This document shows positions 8,065 to 16,837 of a stretch of 64,000 nt of DNA, piece by piece; within the stretch, counting starts at the first letter, position 1; the number at the start of each line of letters is the position of its first letter. The translations under genes and the position numbers were made by a program. Source of the stretch: Planctomycetota bacterium (GTDB taxonomy: Bacteria; Planctomycetota; B15-G4); NCBI GenBank assembly GCA_021604805.1, contig BQJR01000001.1:124001-188000 (forward strand). Direction: 5' to 3'. The notes beneath the pieces were generated by a model. The model did no database searches. It saw only the letters and a program-made list of their open reading frames with translations, and was not told the origin of the DNA.

Positions 8065-8583
8065 ATGTTGCCGCGCCTCGAGCCTCGATTCTGCATGGGC
8101 TGCGGGAGTGCGCTCCTGCAGGCGCCGATCGAAGGGCGCGAGCGCGCGATCTGCCGCGCCTGCCGCCGCGTGCACTACGAGAATCCGGCGCCCGCTGCGG
8201 CCGTCGCGATTCTGGATGGCCCACAGGTCTTGCTCGTCCGGCGTGCGATCCAGCCCTACCGCGGCCAGTGGGGCTTGCCGGCTGGCTACCAAGAGGTCGA
8301 CGAGACCTGCGAGAACGCCGCCGTTCGCGAAGTGCGCGAGGAGACGGGCCTGATCGTGCGACTCACCGGCCTGCTCGATGTCCTGACCACCCCCGACGAT
8401 CCGCGAAAGGCCTCGATCTTGGTGGTCTACTCGGGCGAGGCTGTCGACGGCGAACTCGAACCCGGCAGCGATGTCGACGAGGTCGCGTGGTACTCACTCA
8501 ACGAGCTCCCGAGGGAGCTCGCTTTCCACAACAACCGCTTGTTGCTTGAACGACTCCGAAAGGGAGAGGTGCGTCGATGGTGA
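8065..8583 (+). CDS. NUDIX hydrolase with N-terminal zinc ribbon
   Basis: 172 residues from the ATG at 8065. An earlier in-frame ATG at 8038 was not used because it lies upstream of the -10 candidate. Two CxxC pairs (C10/C13 and C30/C33) form a small zinc ribbon like that of NudC-type or ADP-ribose pyrophosphatase relatives. The complete Nudix box runs from G74 to G95 (G-x5-E80-x7-R88-E89-V-x-E92-E93-x-G95), which binds the metal used to hydrolyse nucleoside diphosphate-X compounds. The substrate cannot be told from sequence. It overlaps purM by 7 bp, so the two are translationally coupled. Confidence 0.93.
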   Translation: MLPRLEPRFCMGCGSALLQAPIEGRERAICRACRRVHYENPAPAAAVAILDGPQVLLVRRAIQPYRGQWGLPAGYQEVDETCENAAVREVREETGLIVRLTGLLDVLTTPDDPRKASILVVYSGEAVDGELEPGSDVDEVAWYSLNELPRELAFHNNRLLLERLRKGEVRRW

Positions 8584-9632
8584 AGGGTTCCGAACCGCTG
8601 ACCTACAAAGATGCCGGCGTGGACATCGACGCCGTCACGGCGTCGCTCTCCAAGGTGGGCAAGCTCGCCGCCGCCACTCACGACAACCGTGTGCTCACGG
8701 GGCTCGGGAGTTTCGGCGCGCTCTTCAAGCCCGACTTCAGCGACATGCAGGAACCCGTGCTCGTGTCGAGCACCGATGGTGTCGGCACGAAGCTTCTCGT
8801 GGCGCGCAAGGCGGAGCGCTACGACACGGTCGGCTCCTGTCTGGTGAATCACTGCATCAACGACATCCTCGTGATGGGCGCCGAACCGCTCTTCTTCATG
8901 GACTACGTGGCGGCCGGGCACTTCGCTCCGGGGCTGCTCGAGGGCATCGTCGAAGGTTTCGCCAGTGCGTGTCGCGAACAGGGTGTCCCGCTCATCGGAG
9001 GTGAGTCGGCCGAGATGCCGGGGCTCTACGCGAAGGAGGACTTCGACCTCGCGGGCTTCATCGTGGGCGTGGTGGACCGGGCGCGTCTGTTGCTTCCCGA
9101 GCGCGTCCGAGAGGGCGACGTGTTGATCGGCCTGCGCAGCTCGGGTCTGCACACCAACGGCTACTCGCTCGCACAGAAGGTGCTCTTCGAACGCGCGGGC
9201 TTGAGCGTCGACGACACCCTGCCCGGTGGTGAGGTGAGCGTCGCCGAGGCCTTGCTCGCCGTGCACCGCTGCTACCTGGCCTGTCTGCGACCGTTGCTGC
9301 GTGACCCGGCGTTGCACGGCCTCTCGCACATCACGGGCGGAGGGTTCACCGACAACCTGCCGCGTGTGCTCCCCGAAGGGCTCGGCGCGATCATCGATCG
9401 CGACAGCTGGCAGGTTCCCGCCGTGTTCCGCGCCATCGCTCAACACGGTCCCGTCGAGCGTGACGAGATGGATCGCACCTTCAACATGGGGCTCGGGATG
9501 ATCTTGGTCGTGGCAGCAGGAGATGCCGAACGCATCAGCACGCAGCTCCGCGCGAGCGGTGAAGACCCGGTGCGTTGTGGGCGGATCGTGTCGGGTGAGG
9601 GTGTGCGCTACGAGGGCAGCGCCGAGCTTTGA
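8577..9632 (+). CDS. purM: Phosphoribosylformylglycinamidine cyclo-ligase
   Basis: 351 residues, full length. Conserved blocks include STDGVGTK, NHCINDILVMGAEPLFFMDY, GGESAEMPG, GLRSSGLHTNGYSLA and HITGGGFTDNLPR, all diagnostic of PurM. The enzyme closes the imidazole ring of AIR in an ATP-dependent step of purine synthesis, in the cytoplasm. The start ATG at 8577 sits inside the end of the NUDIX gene and is preceded by GAAAGGGAGAGG, a strong ribosome-binding site. The stop overlaps a TTG start of the following TPR gene. Pairing with a NUDIX hydrolase may be nucleotide housekeeping but is not diagnostic. Confidence 0.97.
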   Translation: MVKGSEPLTYKDAGVDIDAVTASLSKVGKLAAATHDNRVLTGLGSFGALFKPDFSDMQEPVLVSSTDGVGTKLLVARKAERYDTVGSCLVNHCINDILVMGAEPLFFMDYVAAGHFAPGLLEGIVEGFASACREQGVPLIGGESAEMPGLYAKEDFDLAGFIVGVVDRARLLLPERVREGDVLIGLRSSGLHTNGYSLAQKVLFERAGLSVDDTLPGGEVSVAEALLAVHRCYLACLRPLLRDPALHGLSHITGGGFTDNLPRVLPEGLGAIIDRDSWQVPAVFRAIAQHGPVERDEMDRTFNMGLGMILVVAAGDAERISTQLRASGEDPVRCGRIVSGEGVRYEGSAEL

Positions 9633-11002
9633 TCAAGGCCACGTTCAGCAGCGCGGTGGGGGGCTGGCTCGCGGCGGCGCTGCTGACTCTCGCGTCGAAC
9701 TCGCCGGAGCCCGATGAGTTCGCCAAAGCCCTGCTCGCCAACGATTGGGGTGAGGTGGAAGCGCTGGCGCGCGAACGTTTGGCCGTCAACTCGGAGGACC
9801 TCCAAGCTCACGCCGGGCTCGGTCGCGCGCTGCTGGAGCGCATGCGCGGGCTCGCGGGGCGCCCGGGGCTAGCCACCGAGCTGGCAGTCAGTGCGGCGAA
9901 TCAGGCTGTGGCGCACTTGGCTGCGGCGCGCGAACTCGAGGGCGTTCACGACCTCTGGTTGGAAGCGCGCGCCGAGCATCCGCGACCTGAAGACGGCCTC
10001 GACCGAGCCCTCGCGGAACTCGCGCAGGCTGGCGACCCCCACGCCGGATTCTTGTGGGCACGCGCGCAGCCCGCGGCGGAGAGCGAAGCCGCGTTGGACG
10101 CACTCGCAGCGGCGCTCGCCCTTCGCCCGGAACGCAGCGACTACCTGCTCGCGGCCCTCGCGCGACGGGTCGCCCTGGGCCGCATGGACGCGGCGCGCAA
10201 CACGTGGCGAGCTGCTGCAGAGCGAGGTGCAAACGTCGACACCTTGGCGGCATGGTGTGGTGAGCTCTGGGGAGGGAGCGAGCAGGCTGGGGCTCGCGCG
10301 GAGGCGCTCGGCTGGCTCGTCGAACTGCGCGACCTCTCGGGGGACGCCTGGCTCGGCTGGTATCGAGCTCACGCACTCGCGCAGCAGGGGAAGCAGGAGG
10401 AGGCGCTTCAAGTGTTCGAGGCGTCGCAGGTGGGGGCGCCAGCGGCCGTGCAGCGCGCGCACGCTGCCTTGCTGCAGTCGCTTGGACGCGAGCGCGAAGC
10501 CGCCCAGCTCTTGATCCCACTGGCGAACGACTCGGATTGGGACGCGTACGAGGAGCTCGTCAGCCTTGCTGACGCGAGCGCGTTGAGGCGCGACTTCGAG
10601 TTCTCGCTCGAGTTGTACGAGAGCGCGCTCGCGATCGAGCAGCGTCACGAGCGCGCTCAACACCATCGCGCCCTCACCCTTTGGCGCGCGGGGCGCGAGA
10701 GCGATGCCGAGGCCGCTTTCGACGAGCTCTTCGAGCGCTGGCCCGCGCGGTCCGATCTGCTCAATGACGGGGGCCTCGCCGCCCTCGGCGCCGGCAACAC
10801 AGCTCGCGCCGCTCGGCTCTTCGAGTTGGCTGCCGAGCTGCCCCAGAGCGTCGATGCGCAAGAAAATCGCGCCGCTCTGGGTCTAGCCGTCGACGACCTG
10901 CCCCGCGCTGAGCTCTTCGGCCTCCTCAACAGAGTGCTCGACGCGGAACCCCAGCGTTCGCGCGCGCTGGTGCTACGTTCTCGCGCTCGAAGCGACCCAT
11001 GA
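9629..11002 (+). CDS. TPR-repeat protein
   Basis: 457 residues starting at TTG (9629), which overlaps the purM stop (TTGA). The N-terminus (FSSAVGGWLAAALLTLAS) could be a signal peptide or anchor. The remainder is Ala/Leu/Glu-rich helix-turn-helix with tetratricopeptide spacing, for example LQAHAGLGRALLERM, DAWLGWYRAHALAQQGKQEEAL, AQHHRALTLWRAGRESDAEAAFDELF and DLLNDGGLAALGAGNTARAARLFELAAE. TPR solenoids bind other proteins; no partner can be named. Coupling to purM implies co-expression but not shared function. Confidence 0.8.
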   Translation: MIKATFSSAVGGWLAAALLTLASNSPEPDEFAKALLANDWGEVEALARERLAVNSEDLQAHAGLGRALLERMRGLAGRPGLATELAVSAANQAVAHLAAARELEGVHDLWLEARAEHPRPEDGLDRALAELAQAGDPHAGFLWARAQPAAESEAALDALAAALALRPERSDYLLAALARRVALGRMDAARNTWRAAAERGANVDTLAAWCGELWGGSEQAGARAEALGWLVELRDLSGDAWLGWYRAHALAQQGKQEEALQVFEASQVGAPAAVQRAHAALLQSLGREREAAQLLIPLANDSDWDAYEELVSLADASALRRDFEFSLELYESALAIEQRHERAQHHRALTLWRAGRESDAEAAFDELFERWPARSDLLNDGGLAALGAGNTARAARLFELAAELPQSVDAQENRAALGLAVDDLPRAELFGLLNRVLDAEPQRSRALVLRSRARSDP

Positions 11003-11078
11003 GCGCGTTTCCCCCGCGCCGACGGACAGCTACACTCGCCGGCTCGAGCATCTTCGATCTTCTTGGAGGACCCCAGCG

Positions 11079-12452
11079 ATGTACATCGCACTCGCGCTGC
11101 TGAGCTCCCTCGTGCTGCCCACGATTCGTGCCCTCCCGCAGGACACCGGCGAGCTGACGCGTTCGGGGATCAGTGACAAGGACCTCGGCAAGCTCGCGGA
11201 CGACGTCAGCGAGTTCTTCCTCGCGATCGATGCCGACGACCGCGCCACGAAGCTGGAGCTCGAGGAGAGCCTGCTGAGCGCCTTTGCCAAGTCGGGGAAG
11301 CGCGCCAAGATCGATCGCGACCCGATGGCCTACACCGGCGACTGGGACTACGTGCTGGAGCTGTCGAAACCCGTCGACCGCTCGCTCAAGTCGGACATCG
11401 GCAAAGGCTTCTTCAAGCACGTCTTCGAGGATCAGTACGGCACGCCGCCCGTCTCCACGGCGCTCTCGATCCCGGCGTCCTACGGCAAAGAGAAAGACTC
11501 ACGGCCGCCGGTCATCGTGGTGCTCAAGGAGACGCTCGGGCTCGAGGGCAATGAACTCGACAGCGCCGTGATCGAGAAGGCGACGCTGCTCTACGGTGAT
11601 CTCCTCGAGACCCATATCGTTTTGATTCCGATGGGAACCGTTGCGGGCGAGGGACGCCGCGCCGAAACCGTGGAAACCAAAGACTCGTGGTTGGCCCCCG
11701 ACCCCAAGCAGGTTTTCTTCACGGGATTGCGCGTCTTGTTGGAGCAGCTGCGCTTCGACCGCAGTCGTATCGTGCTCGACGGATGGGGATCCGCGGGCGC
11801 TGAAGCCATCCAGTTCGCGTCCTTCGCACCCAGCTGGTTCGCGGGTGTCGTGAGCCGTGGCGGCGAGTTGCCGGGCGAAGATGCGCCGCTCTCGAACCTC
11901 GCCTCGATGGGTGTCTTGCTTCTCCAGGGCGACGGCAGCTCCGATCCTGGTGACGCCTTCGAGGGGCTCGATGTCGAGATCGTCCCGGACGCCGGCAGCT
12001 GGGAGGCACCCACCGACGAAGCGTCCGCGAAGTTCGTCGAGTGGGCGGCGGCGCAGCAGCGCGACTTGGCGCCCAGCTCGATCGAGTTCCTGGCTGCCGA
12101 CTTGGCGTGGGGCGCCGACAACTGGTGCAACATCAAAGTGCTGAACCGGCGCGTCACGGCCTCACCCTCGGACAAGGACTTCCCCCGCATCAGCGCTACG
12201 ATCGATGCGGCTTCGAACACGATCGACATCGAGACCGTGAACATCCTCGAGCTGAAAGTTTTCCTCAACGATGACCTGGTCGATCTCGACAAGGCGCTCA
12301 CCGTGAAGGTGAACGGTGAAGAGAAGTTCAGCGGCGTCCTCAAGCGCAGCCTGTCGTTCCTGTTGGAGAACCGCTACTACATGGAGTCGGCGGAGTACGG
12401 GGCCTACACGGCGAGCGTCCTGATCGAGGACATCGACGCCAACCTGCCCTGA
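11079..12452 (+). CDS. Secreted alpha/beta-hydrolase-like protein, function unknown
   Basis: 457 residues. Signal peptide at 1-18 (MYIALALLSSLVLPTIRA) with likely cleavage before LPQ. After a 100-residue helical N-domain, the segment PPVIVVLKETLGL...THIVLIPMG...ILDGWGSAGAEAIQFASFAPSWFAGVVSRGG has the strand-nucleophile elbow-helix order of alpha/beta hydrolases, with a GWGSAG elbow. A classical Asp/His pair is not obvious, so catalysis is uncertain. A C-terminal domain (about 370-457) looks beta-rich. The ATG is preceded by GGAGG at good spacing; TACACT at 11031 could be the promoter. The stop overlaps the CTG proposed as start of the next gene. Confidence 0.7.
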   Translation: MYIALALLSSLVLPTIRALPQDTGELTRSGISDKDLGKLADDVSEFFLAIDADDRATKLELEESLLSAFAKSGKRAKIDRDPMAYTGDWDYVLELSKPVDRSLKSDIGKGFFKHVFEDQYGTPPVSTALSIPASYGKEKDSRPPVIVVLKETLGLEGNELDSAVIEKATLLYGDLLETHIVLIPMGTVAGEGRRAETVETKDSWLAPDPKQVFFTGLRVLLEQLRFDRSRIVLDGWGSAGAEAIQFASFAPSWFAGVVSRGGELPGEDAPLSNLASMGVLLLQGDGSSDPGDAFEGLDVEIVPDAGSWEAPTDEASAKFVEWAAAQQRDLAPSSIEFLAADLAWGADNWCNIKVLNRRVTASPSDKDFPRISATIDAASNTIDIETVNILELKVFLNDDLVDLDKALTVKVNGEEKFSGVLKRSLSFLLENRYYMESAEYGAYTASVLIEDIDANLP

Positions 12453-14473
12453 GTACCAAGGCTCCTCAGCGCGCGAAGGATCGAGCTGCCGCGACGGTTT
12501 CGCCCGTCGCACTCTGGTGTGTCGCGGCGCTGTCCGGTGCAGGCGTGATGGTGTTGGAGCTGATGGGGGTGCGGCTCATGGGGCCGCACTTCGGACAGAG
12601 TCAGATCGTCTGGACGAATGTGATCGGCGTGGTCCTGGCGTCGATGGCTTTGGGGCAGTGGTGGGGTGGACGGCTCGCAGAGTCAGGTGCCGCCGGGCGC
12701 GTCGTGATCGCGTTGCTGCTCGCGGGGGTGTTTGCGGCAGTGTTGCCCGAGCTGATCCCGTGGATGGCGTCGCTCAGCATGCCCGGCGATCTTCGTCTCG
12801 ACGAAGCGGCCCCGTTCGTGACGCGCGGTTCACTGTTGGTCGCGTTGCTCGCACTCGGCCTGCCACTCTTCGCGCTGGGGGTGGTGACGCCTTGCTTGGT
12901 GCGGCTCTCGCGCGGTGTCGAAGCGCATCCTGGAGCCGTGACCGGTCGCCTGCTCGGCCTGGGGACGCTCGGAAGCCTTGTCGGCACGTTCGGCGCAACG
13001 CACGTCCTGCTTCCTTCGATCGGGAGCGCGGCTGCGATGCGGACGGGGGCGGGACTTCTGATCGTTGCAGCGTGTGTGCTCTGGGGCGCTGGCCTGCGCG
13101 CTCGGCGTCGCGCCGCTGCACTCTGCTTGCTCCCGCTTTTGGCGGTCGTGCTGCCAGCGCCAGAGCTCATCGGTGATGTGACCGTTCTCGAAGCACGGGA
13201 CACCTCCTACCAGTACGTTCGCGTGCTTGAGAACGCCGAGGGACGGCGCTGGCTCGCACTCAACGAGGGCCTCGACAGCTTTCACTCCGTGTGGACGCCT
13301 GGTGAGTTGCTGACTGGTGACTACTACGACGCGTTTCTGCTCCCTGCGCTGCTCGCTGCAAGCACCTCATCGGGCAACTCAGGGAGCGTGTCCGAGCGGC
13401 CCCGCGAGGTGCTCGTCATCGGGCTTGCGGCCGGCACCATGGCGAGGCAGCTGCAGGCTCTGGATCCCGAAGCAGCCATCACGGGTGTCGAGCTCGATCC
13501 TTCGCTGATTGAGATCGGTGAGCGTTGGTTCGGTCTCCCCGAGAACGTGGAAACGCTCGGTGGTGTCGATGGCCGCGTGGTGTTGGAGCAGAGTCGGCGT
13601 CAGTGGGGAAGCATCCTCGTCGACGCGTTTTCGAGTCAGATCTATGTTCCGCCCCAGCTTGCGAGTGTTGAGGCCTTTGAGGCGCTCCGGCAGCGCCTCG
13701 TTCCCGGGGGCTGGGTCGCCCTCAATCTCTCAGCCCGAGGGATCGAGGATCCTGTTGCTCATGCAGTCATCGGGAGCTTTGCGCGGGTGTTCCCCGGAGC
13801 TGGCTTCCTTCGCGTCCCGGGAACCCGGAACCTTTTCGTCTTGGGACGTCGAGGGGGCCTGAGCGAGCGGCCCCCTGCTGCCGCGACCTTGACCCTCTCG
13901 GGTGCAGGCCTCTTGCCTGCTCTCTCGTGGCTCTTGGATCCCGGTGCCTGGGCAGCTGCACCCCAACTTTCGCCAACCGGAGTGCTCCGCGACGGGCTCG
14001 CGCCGTTGGAAGAGCTTGCGCATCGCTCGTGGGTCGGTGAGTGGGTCGCGCAAGCCAGCCCGAATTCGCCGGCGCGTACGGTGAGAGTGTCGCCGACACG
14101 TCAGCTCGAGATGGCTCGCGCCGCGTTGCGCAGAACGGAATGGACTTTGGCGGCGTCGATTCTCGAGGCTCCGGCGAGCTCGATGATGACCCCGAGTGAG
14201 CTCGCCCAGCGAGACCTGTTGCTGGGGAACATCGCGTTCGAGCGCAGTGAGTGGCGCGAAGCGCACGCTGCCTATTCAGCAGTGCTCGCTCACGCGACGG
14301 GCGATGGCGCTGTTGAGTCTGCAGCGCGTCAGAACCTTCAGTACGTCACGGATTCGGAACGCCTGGCGGGGCAGCGGAAGCGTGAGGCAGCACGACTCAC
14401 TTGGATTCTAGGTGCAGTCGCGACGCTTACGCTCTTGGCTTGGGTGGGAATGTGGCGCCGAGCCGCAACTTGA
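12449..14473 (+). CDS. Multi-pass membrane spermidine-synthase-like protein with C-terminal TPR-like region; probable CTG start
   Basis: 674 residues if it begins at the CTG at 12449 (STKAPQRAKDRAAA...). The next usable start, GTG at 12545, would cut into the first membrane helix (LWCVAALSGAGVMVLELMG). About seven membrane helices occupy residues 25-230. A Rossmann methyltransferase-like domain follows (EVLVIGLAAGTMAR, GVELDPSLIEIG, ILVDAFSSQIYVPPQL), as in fused spermidine-synthase-like proteins. The usual GGGDG is GLAAG, so true aminopropyltransferase activity is doubtful. Residues about 540-640 look TPR-like, and a final helix (ILGAVATLTLLAWVGMW) anchors the end. CTGA overlaps the upstream stop. 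A 16-bp hairpin follows at 14588. Confidence 0.8.
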   Translation: MSTKAPQRAKDRAAATVSPVALWCVAALSGAGVMVLELMGVRLMGPHFGQSQIVWTNVIGVVLASMALGQWWGGRLAESGAAGRVVIALLLAGVFAAVLPELIPWMASLSMPGDLRLDEAAPFVTRGSLLVALLALGLPLFALGVVTPCLVRLSRGVEAHPGAVTGRLLGLGTLGSLVGTFGATHVLLPSIGSAAAMRTGAGLLIVAACVLWGAGLRARRRAAALCLLPLLAVVLPAPELIGDVTVLEARDTSYQYVRVLENAEGRRWLALNEGLDSFHSVWTPGELLTGDYYDAFLLPALLAASTSSGNSGSVSERPREVLVIGLAAGTMARQLQALDPEAAITGVELDPSLIEIGERWFGLPENVETLGGVDGRVVLEQSRRQWGSILVDAFSSQIYVPPQLASVEAFEALRQRLVPGGWVALNLSARGIEDPVAHAVIGSFARVFPGAGFLRVPGTRNLFVLGRRGGLSERPPAAATLTLSGAGLLPALSWLLDPGAWAAAPQLSPTGVLRDGLAPLEELAHRSWVGEWVAQASPNSPARTVRVSPTRQLEMARAALRRTEWTLAASILEAPASSMMTPSELAQRDLLLGNIAFERSEWREAHAAYSAVLAHATGDGAVESAARQNLQYVTDSERLAGQRKREAARLTWILGAVATLTLLAWVGMWRRAAT

Positions 14474-14587
14474 CTCGCGAGCAAGTAACCTTGGTTCCCC
14501 CGCGAACTCAGTAGTGAGTGTCGGCGAGTGTGGTGTCTGGCGCTCTCACTTCGTGCGCGATGAGCTTGGCACCTGCGCGTAAACGAG

Positions 14588-14622
14588 CTGCGGGAGGTCG
14601 ACCAACGGTCGACCTCCCGCAG
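14588..14622. terminator. Perfect 16-bp inverted repeat, likely bidirectional terminator
   Basis: Arms at 14588-14603 and 14607-14622 are exact reverse complements with a 3-nt AAC loop. It sits between two convergent genes (ends at 14473 and 14666). No long T-run follows on either side, so it may act as a strong hairpin terminator without a U-tract or as an mRNA 3'-end stabiliser. Confidence 0.75.
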
Positions 14623-14665
14623 AGTGAGCCGATGCATCAAGCATCAGCGATCAGGCCTCGATGCC

Positions 14666-16612
14666 TCAGAGGATGTCGAGCACCTCTTCGATTGACGAAA
14701 CCTTAGCGCGATAGTTGTTGTTCGCGCTGATCGCAGCGTTCCACGGCAAGTCCGTCTTCTCGCCGACGATGCCCAAGGCCACACAGGCGAATGCCCGCGT
14801 GATCTTCTGGCGACTGTCGTCGGCCGCGATCTTGTTCAGCGGCGCAATAGACTCCTTGTCACCGATGAGTCCGAGGGCCTTGGCGACCGCAGAACTCACA
14901 CCCAAGGTGCGAGCGCTATCGAGGGTCTCGATCAAAACCCCGACGGCCTGGGTGTCACTCATCAGGCCAAGAGCTGTCGCCGCCTGCAAGCGGAGAGTGG
15001 GGGTGATCGCTTTGTTCTGCACCAAGCTGCGCAGGTCCTCTGCAGCTTCTTGGTACTGAAGGAAGCCAAGTGCAACACCAGCGTAACCTCGGAAGTCCTG
15101 CTCACTCTTCTCGCGCAGATCTTCGTAGATCATCTCGCTGGTTTCTGGACTTTGATCACCGATCAGGCCGAGCGCAACGGCGAAAGCCCCACGGAAGGAC
15201 ATGTCGCTTTCCTTCTTGTAGGCCGACTTCAGCGTCTCGATGACACGCGGCTGAGCTTCCTTCTGTCCACGAGCATAGATCGCAGCGGAGAGGCCTGCCC
15301 AGGAACGGTGCGCCTGGCTCTTGCCCTTCTTCTGGATCTCCTTCAGCAGCTGGTCGCGCACAGAATCGTGCAATTCCTGACGTTCGGAAGCTGCTTCGTC
15401 TCGGGCTCCAATCTCGCCTAGCGCGATGATCGCGAAGTGACGAGTCTGGATGTCACGGCCTTCCTTCACGTAGTCGAGGAGGGCCTCGATGGTCTCCGTG
15501 TCCGCCATCGTTGCCACTTGTCCGAGGCCGATCGCGGAGGATTGACGCACGACGTTGTCGGTGTCGCGGTCCAAGAAGTTGGCGAGCAGCGCGGGAGCGG
15601 AACTCGCATGACCGAGCTTGCCGATGGAAGTCGGCACGTAGCTCTTGATCAGTTGATCAAGCTTCCTGTCCTTGAGCGTCTTCTCGAGGAACTCACGCAC
15701 ATCGTGCGTGCGAGGGTGATCAGATCCGATCAGTCCGAGACCGACGATGGCGCCGACCTTGATCTCGAAGTCCGAATCGCCCAGACCGTCGATCGTGCTC
15801 ATGAGGGCGTCGACGCCATCGGATTCGCCGATCAAGCCGAGCGAGAGGGCGGCGAACGCACGCACGAGAAAGTGGGGTGACCCACCGCCGACAGCGCGCT
15901 TACCCGCAGAGTTCTCGGCCAGGATGTCGATCAACATCTGGTTCGCCTTCGCCGAGCCGAGCACGCCGAGCGCGAGGGCTGATGAGGACTGAACCGAGAG
16001 TTCGTTGTGAGCCAGCAGCTTGACAGCTTCATCCGCCACTTGATCTGCGAGGTCTGCCTCGGTGGTGCGCCCGAGAGCCAGGATCGCGGAATCGAGAATG
16101 TCGCCGTCCGTTTCGTTTTGAACGAGCGAGACGAGCGCGGGGATCACGTTCTGGTTGATCTCGGTGCGGTTCGGGCGGCGCGACGTGCTAGCGGTGTTCC
16201 GCCTGCCACGACCGGTGAGGAATCCGGTTCCGCCTGACACGCCACGATCATTGATCAGTCGACCCTTCAAGTTCAGGAAGCGGTCCTTGTTGTTCTCCCA
16301 CCAGAACTCCCAAATGTCGAAGGACGCCACGGGCGTGAGGGTGCCGCCGGACGTCGGCCCGCCCTCTCGATCACCACCGCCGCGCGCGCTACGCGAGCCA
16401 GTGCCTCGGGGGGCGCTGGTGGGGCCCGCTGCTGCGGGAGCTCCCGGGCCTGCGCCAGCGGCTCCAGCAGGGTTGGTCGGGGGCGCAACGGTGCCGCCGC
16501 TGTTTGAGCCAGGCGACCCGGCATCAGAAGGGCCCTTGTACTGACCGCCATGCGCGAGAACAGGCCCCGCGATGAGGGTGAGTGCCAGAACGGCCGTGAG
16601 AACGCGTGCCAT
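14666..16612 (-). CDS. Secreted HEAT-repeat protein
   Basis: 648 residues from the ATG at 16612, preceded by AAGGGAG. A clean signal peptide (MARVLTAVLALTLIAGPVLA) is followed by a low-complexity Gly/Pro/Ala/Ser linker (about 25-100). From about residue 150 there are a dozen or more HEAT repeats, many with the core ALGLIG or ALGVLG (SSALALGVLGSAKANQ, AALSLGLIGESDGVDAL, AVALGLIGDQSPE, TALGLMSDTQAVGVL, AKALGLIGDKESIAPL). The C-terminus ends NNNYRAKVSSIEEVLDIL. It is probably a periplasmic or surface scaffold; ligand unknown. Codon use is visibly less GC-biased than in genes after 22 kb. Confidence 0.88.
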   Translation of the reverse strand: MARVLTAVLALTLIAGPVLAHGGQYKGPSDAGSPGSNSGGTVAPPTNPAGAAGAGPGAPAAAGPTSAPRGTGSRSARGGGDREGGPTSGGTLTPVASFDIWEFWWENNKDRFLNLKGRLINDRGVSGGTGFLTGRGRRNTASTSRRPNRTEINQNVIPALVSLVQNETDGDILDSAILALGRTTEADLADQVADEAVKLLAHNELSVQSSSALALGVLGSAKANQMLIDILAENSAGKRAVGGGSPHFLVRAFAALSLGLIGESDGVDALMSTIDGLGDSDFEIKVGAIVGLGLIGSDHPRTHDVREFLEKTLKDRKLDQLIKSYVPTSIGKLGHASSAPALLANFLDRDTDNVVRQSSAIGLGQVATMADTETIEALLDYVKEGRDIQTRHFAIIALGEIGARDEAASERQELHDSVRDQLLKEIQKKGKSQAHRSWAGLSAAIYARGQKEAQPRVIETLKSAYKKESDMSFRGAFAVALGLIGDQSPETSEMIYEDLREKSEQDFRGYAGVALGFLQYQEAAEDLRSLVQNKAITPTLRLQAATALGLMSDTQAVGVLIETLDSARTLGVSSAVAKALGLIGDKESIAPLNKIAADDSRQKITRAFACVALGIVGEKTDLPWNAAISANNNYRAKVSSIEEVLDIL

Positions 16613-16667
16613 GGGAACTCCCTTGCGACTGCGACGAACGTGCGTGAAGGATCGGGGGACGACGGCC

Positions 16668-16695
16668 AGTATGGCTATCGAGTGGGACCGCAGAA
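16668..16695 (-). promoter_or_regulatory. Candidate promoter for the secreted HEAT-repeat gene
   Basis: On the minus strand, TTCTGC (16690-16695), a 16-bp spacer and CATACT (16668-16673) lie about 55 bp before the ATG at 16612. The -10 matches that of the tRNA promoter at 62503. Confidence 0.35.
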
Positions 16696-16837
16696 GTGCG
16701 CCACCATACCCCGAGACCCCATCGAATCGAGAGGGGCTTGGGGCGACTCGGTATCCGATGCCGACCGGTTTAGGTGAAGGCTCGTTGCAGGCTCCTGGTC
16801 CGAACACGATCGGGGCCAGGAAGCCGCGAGGAGAACC

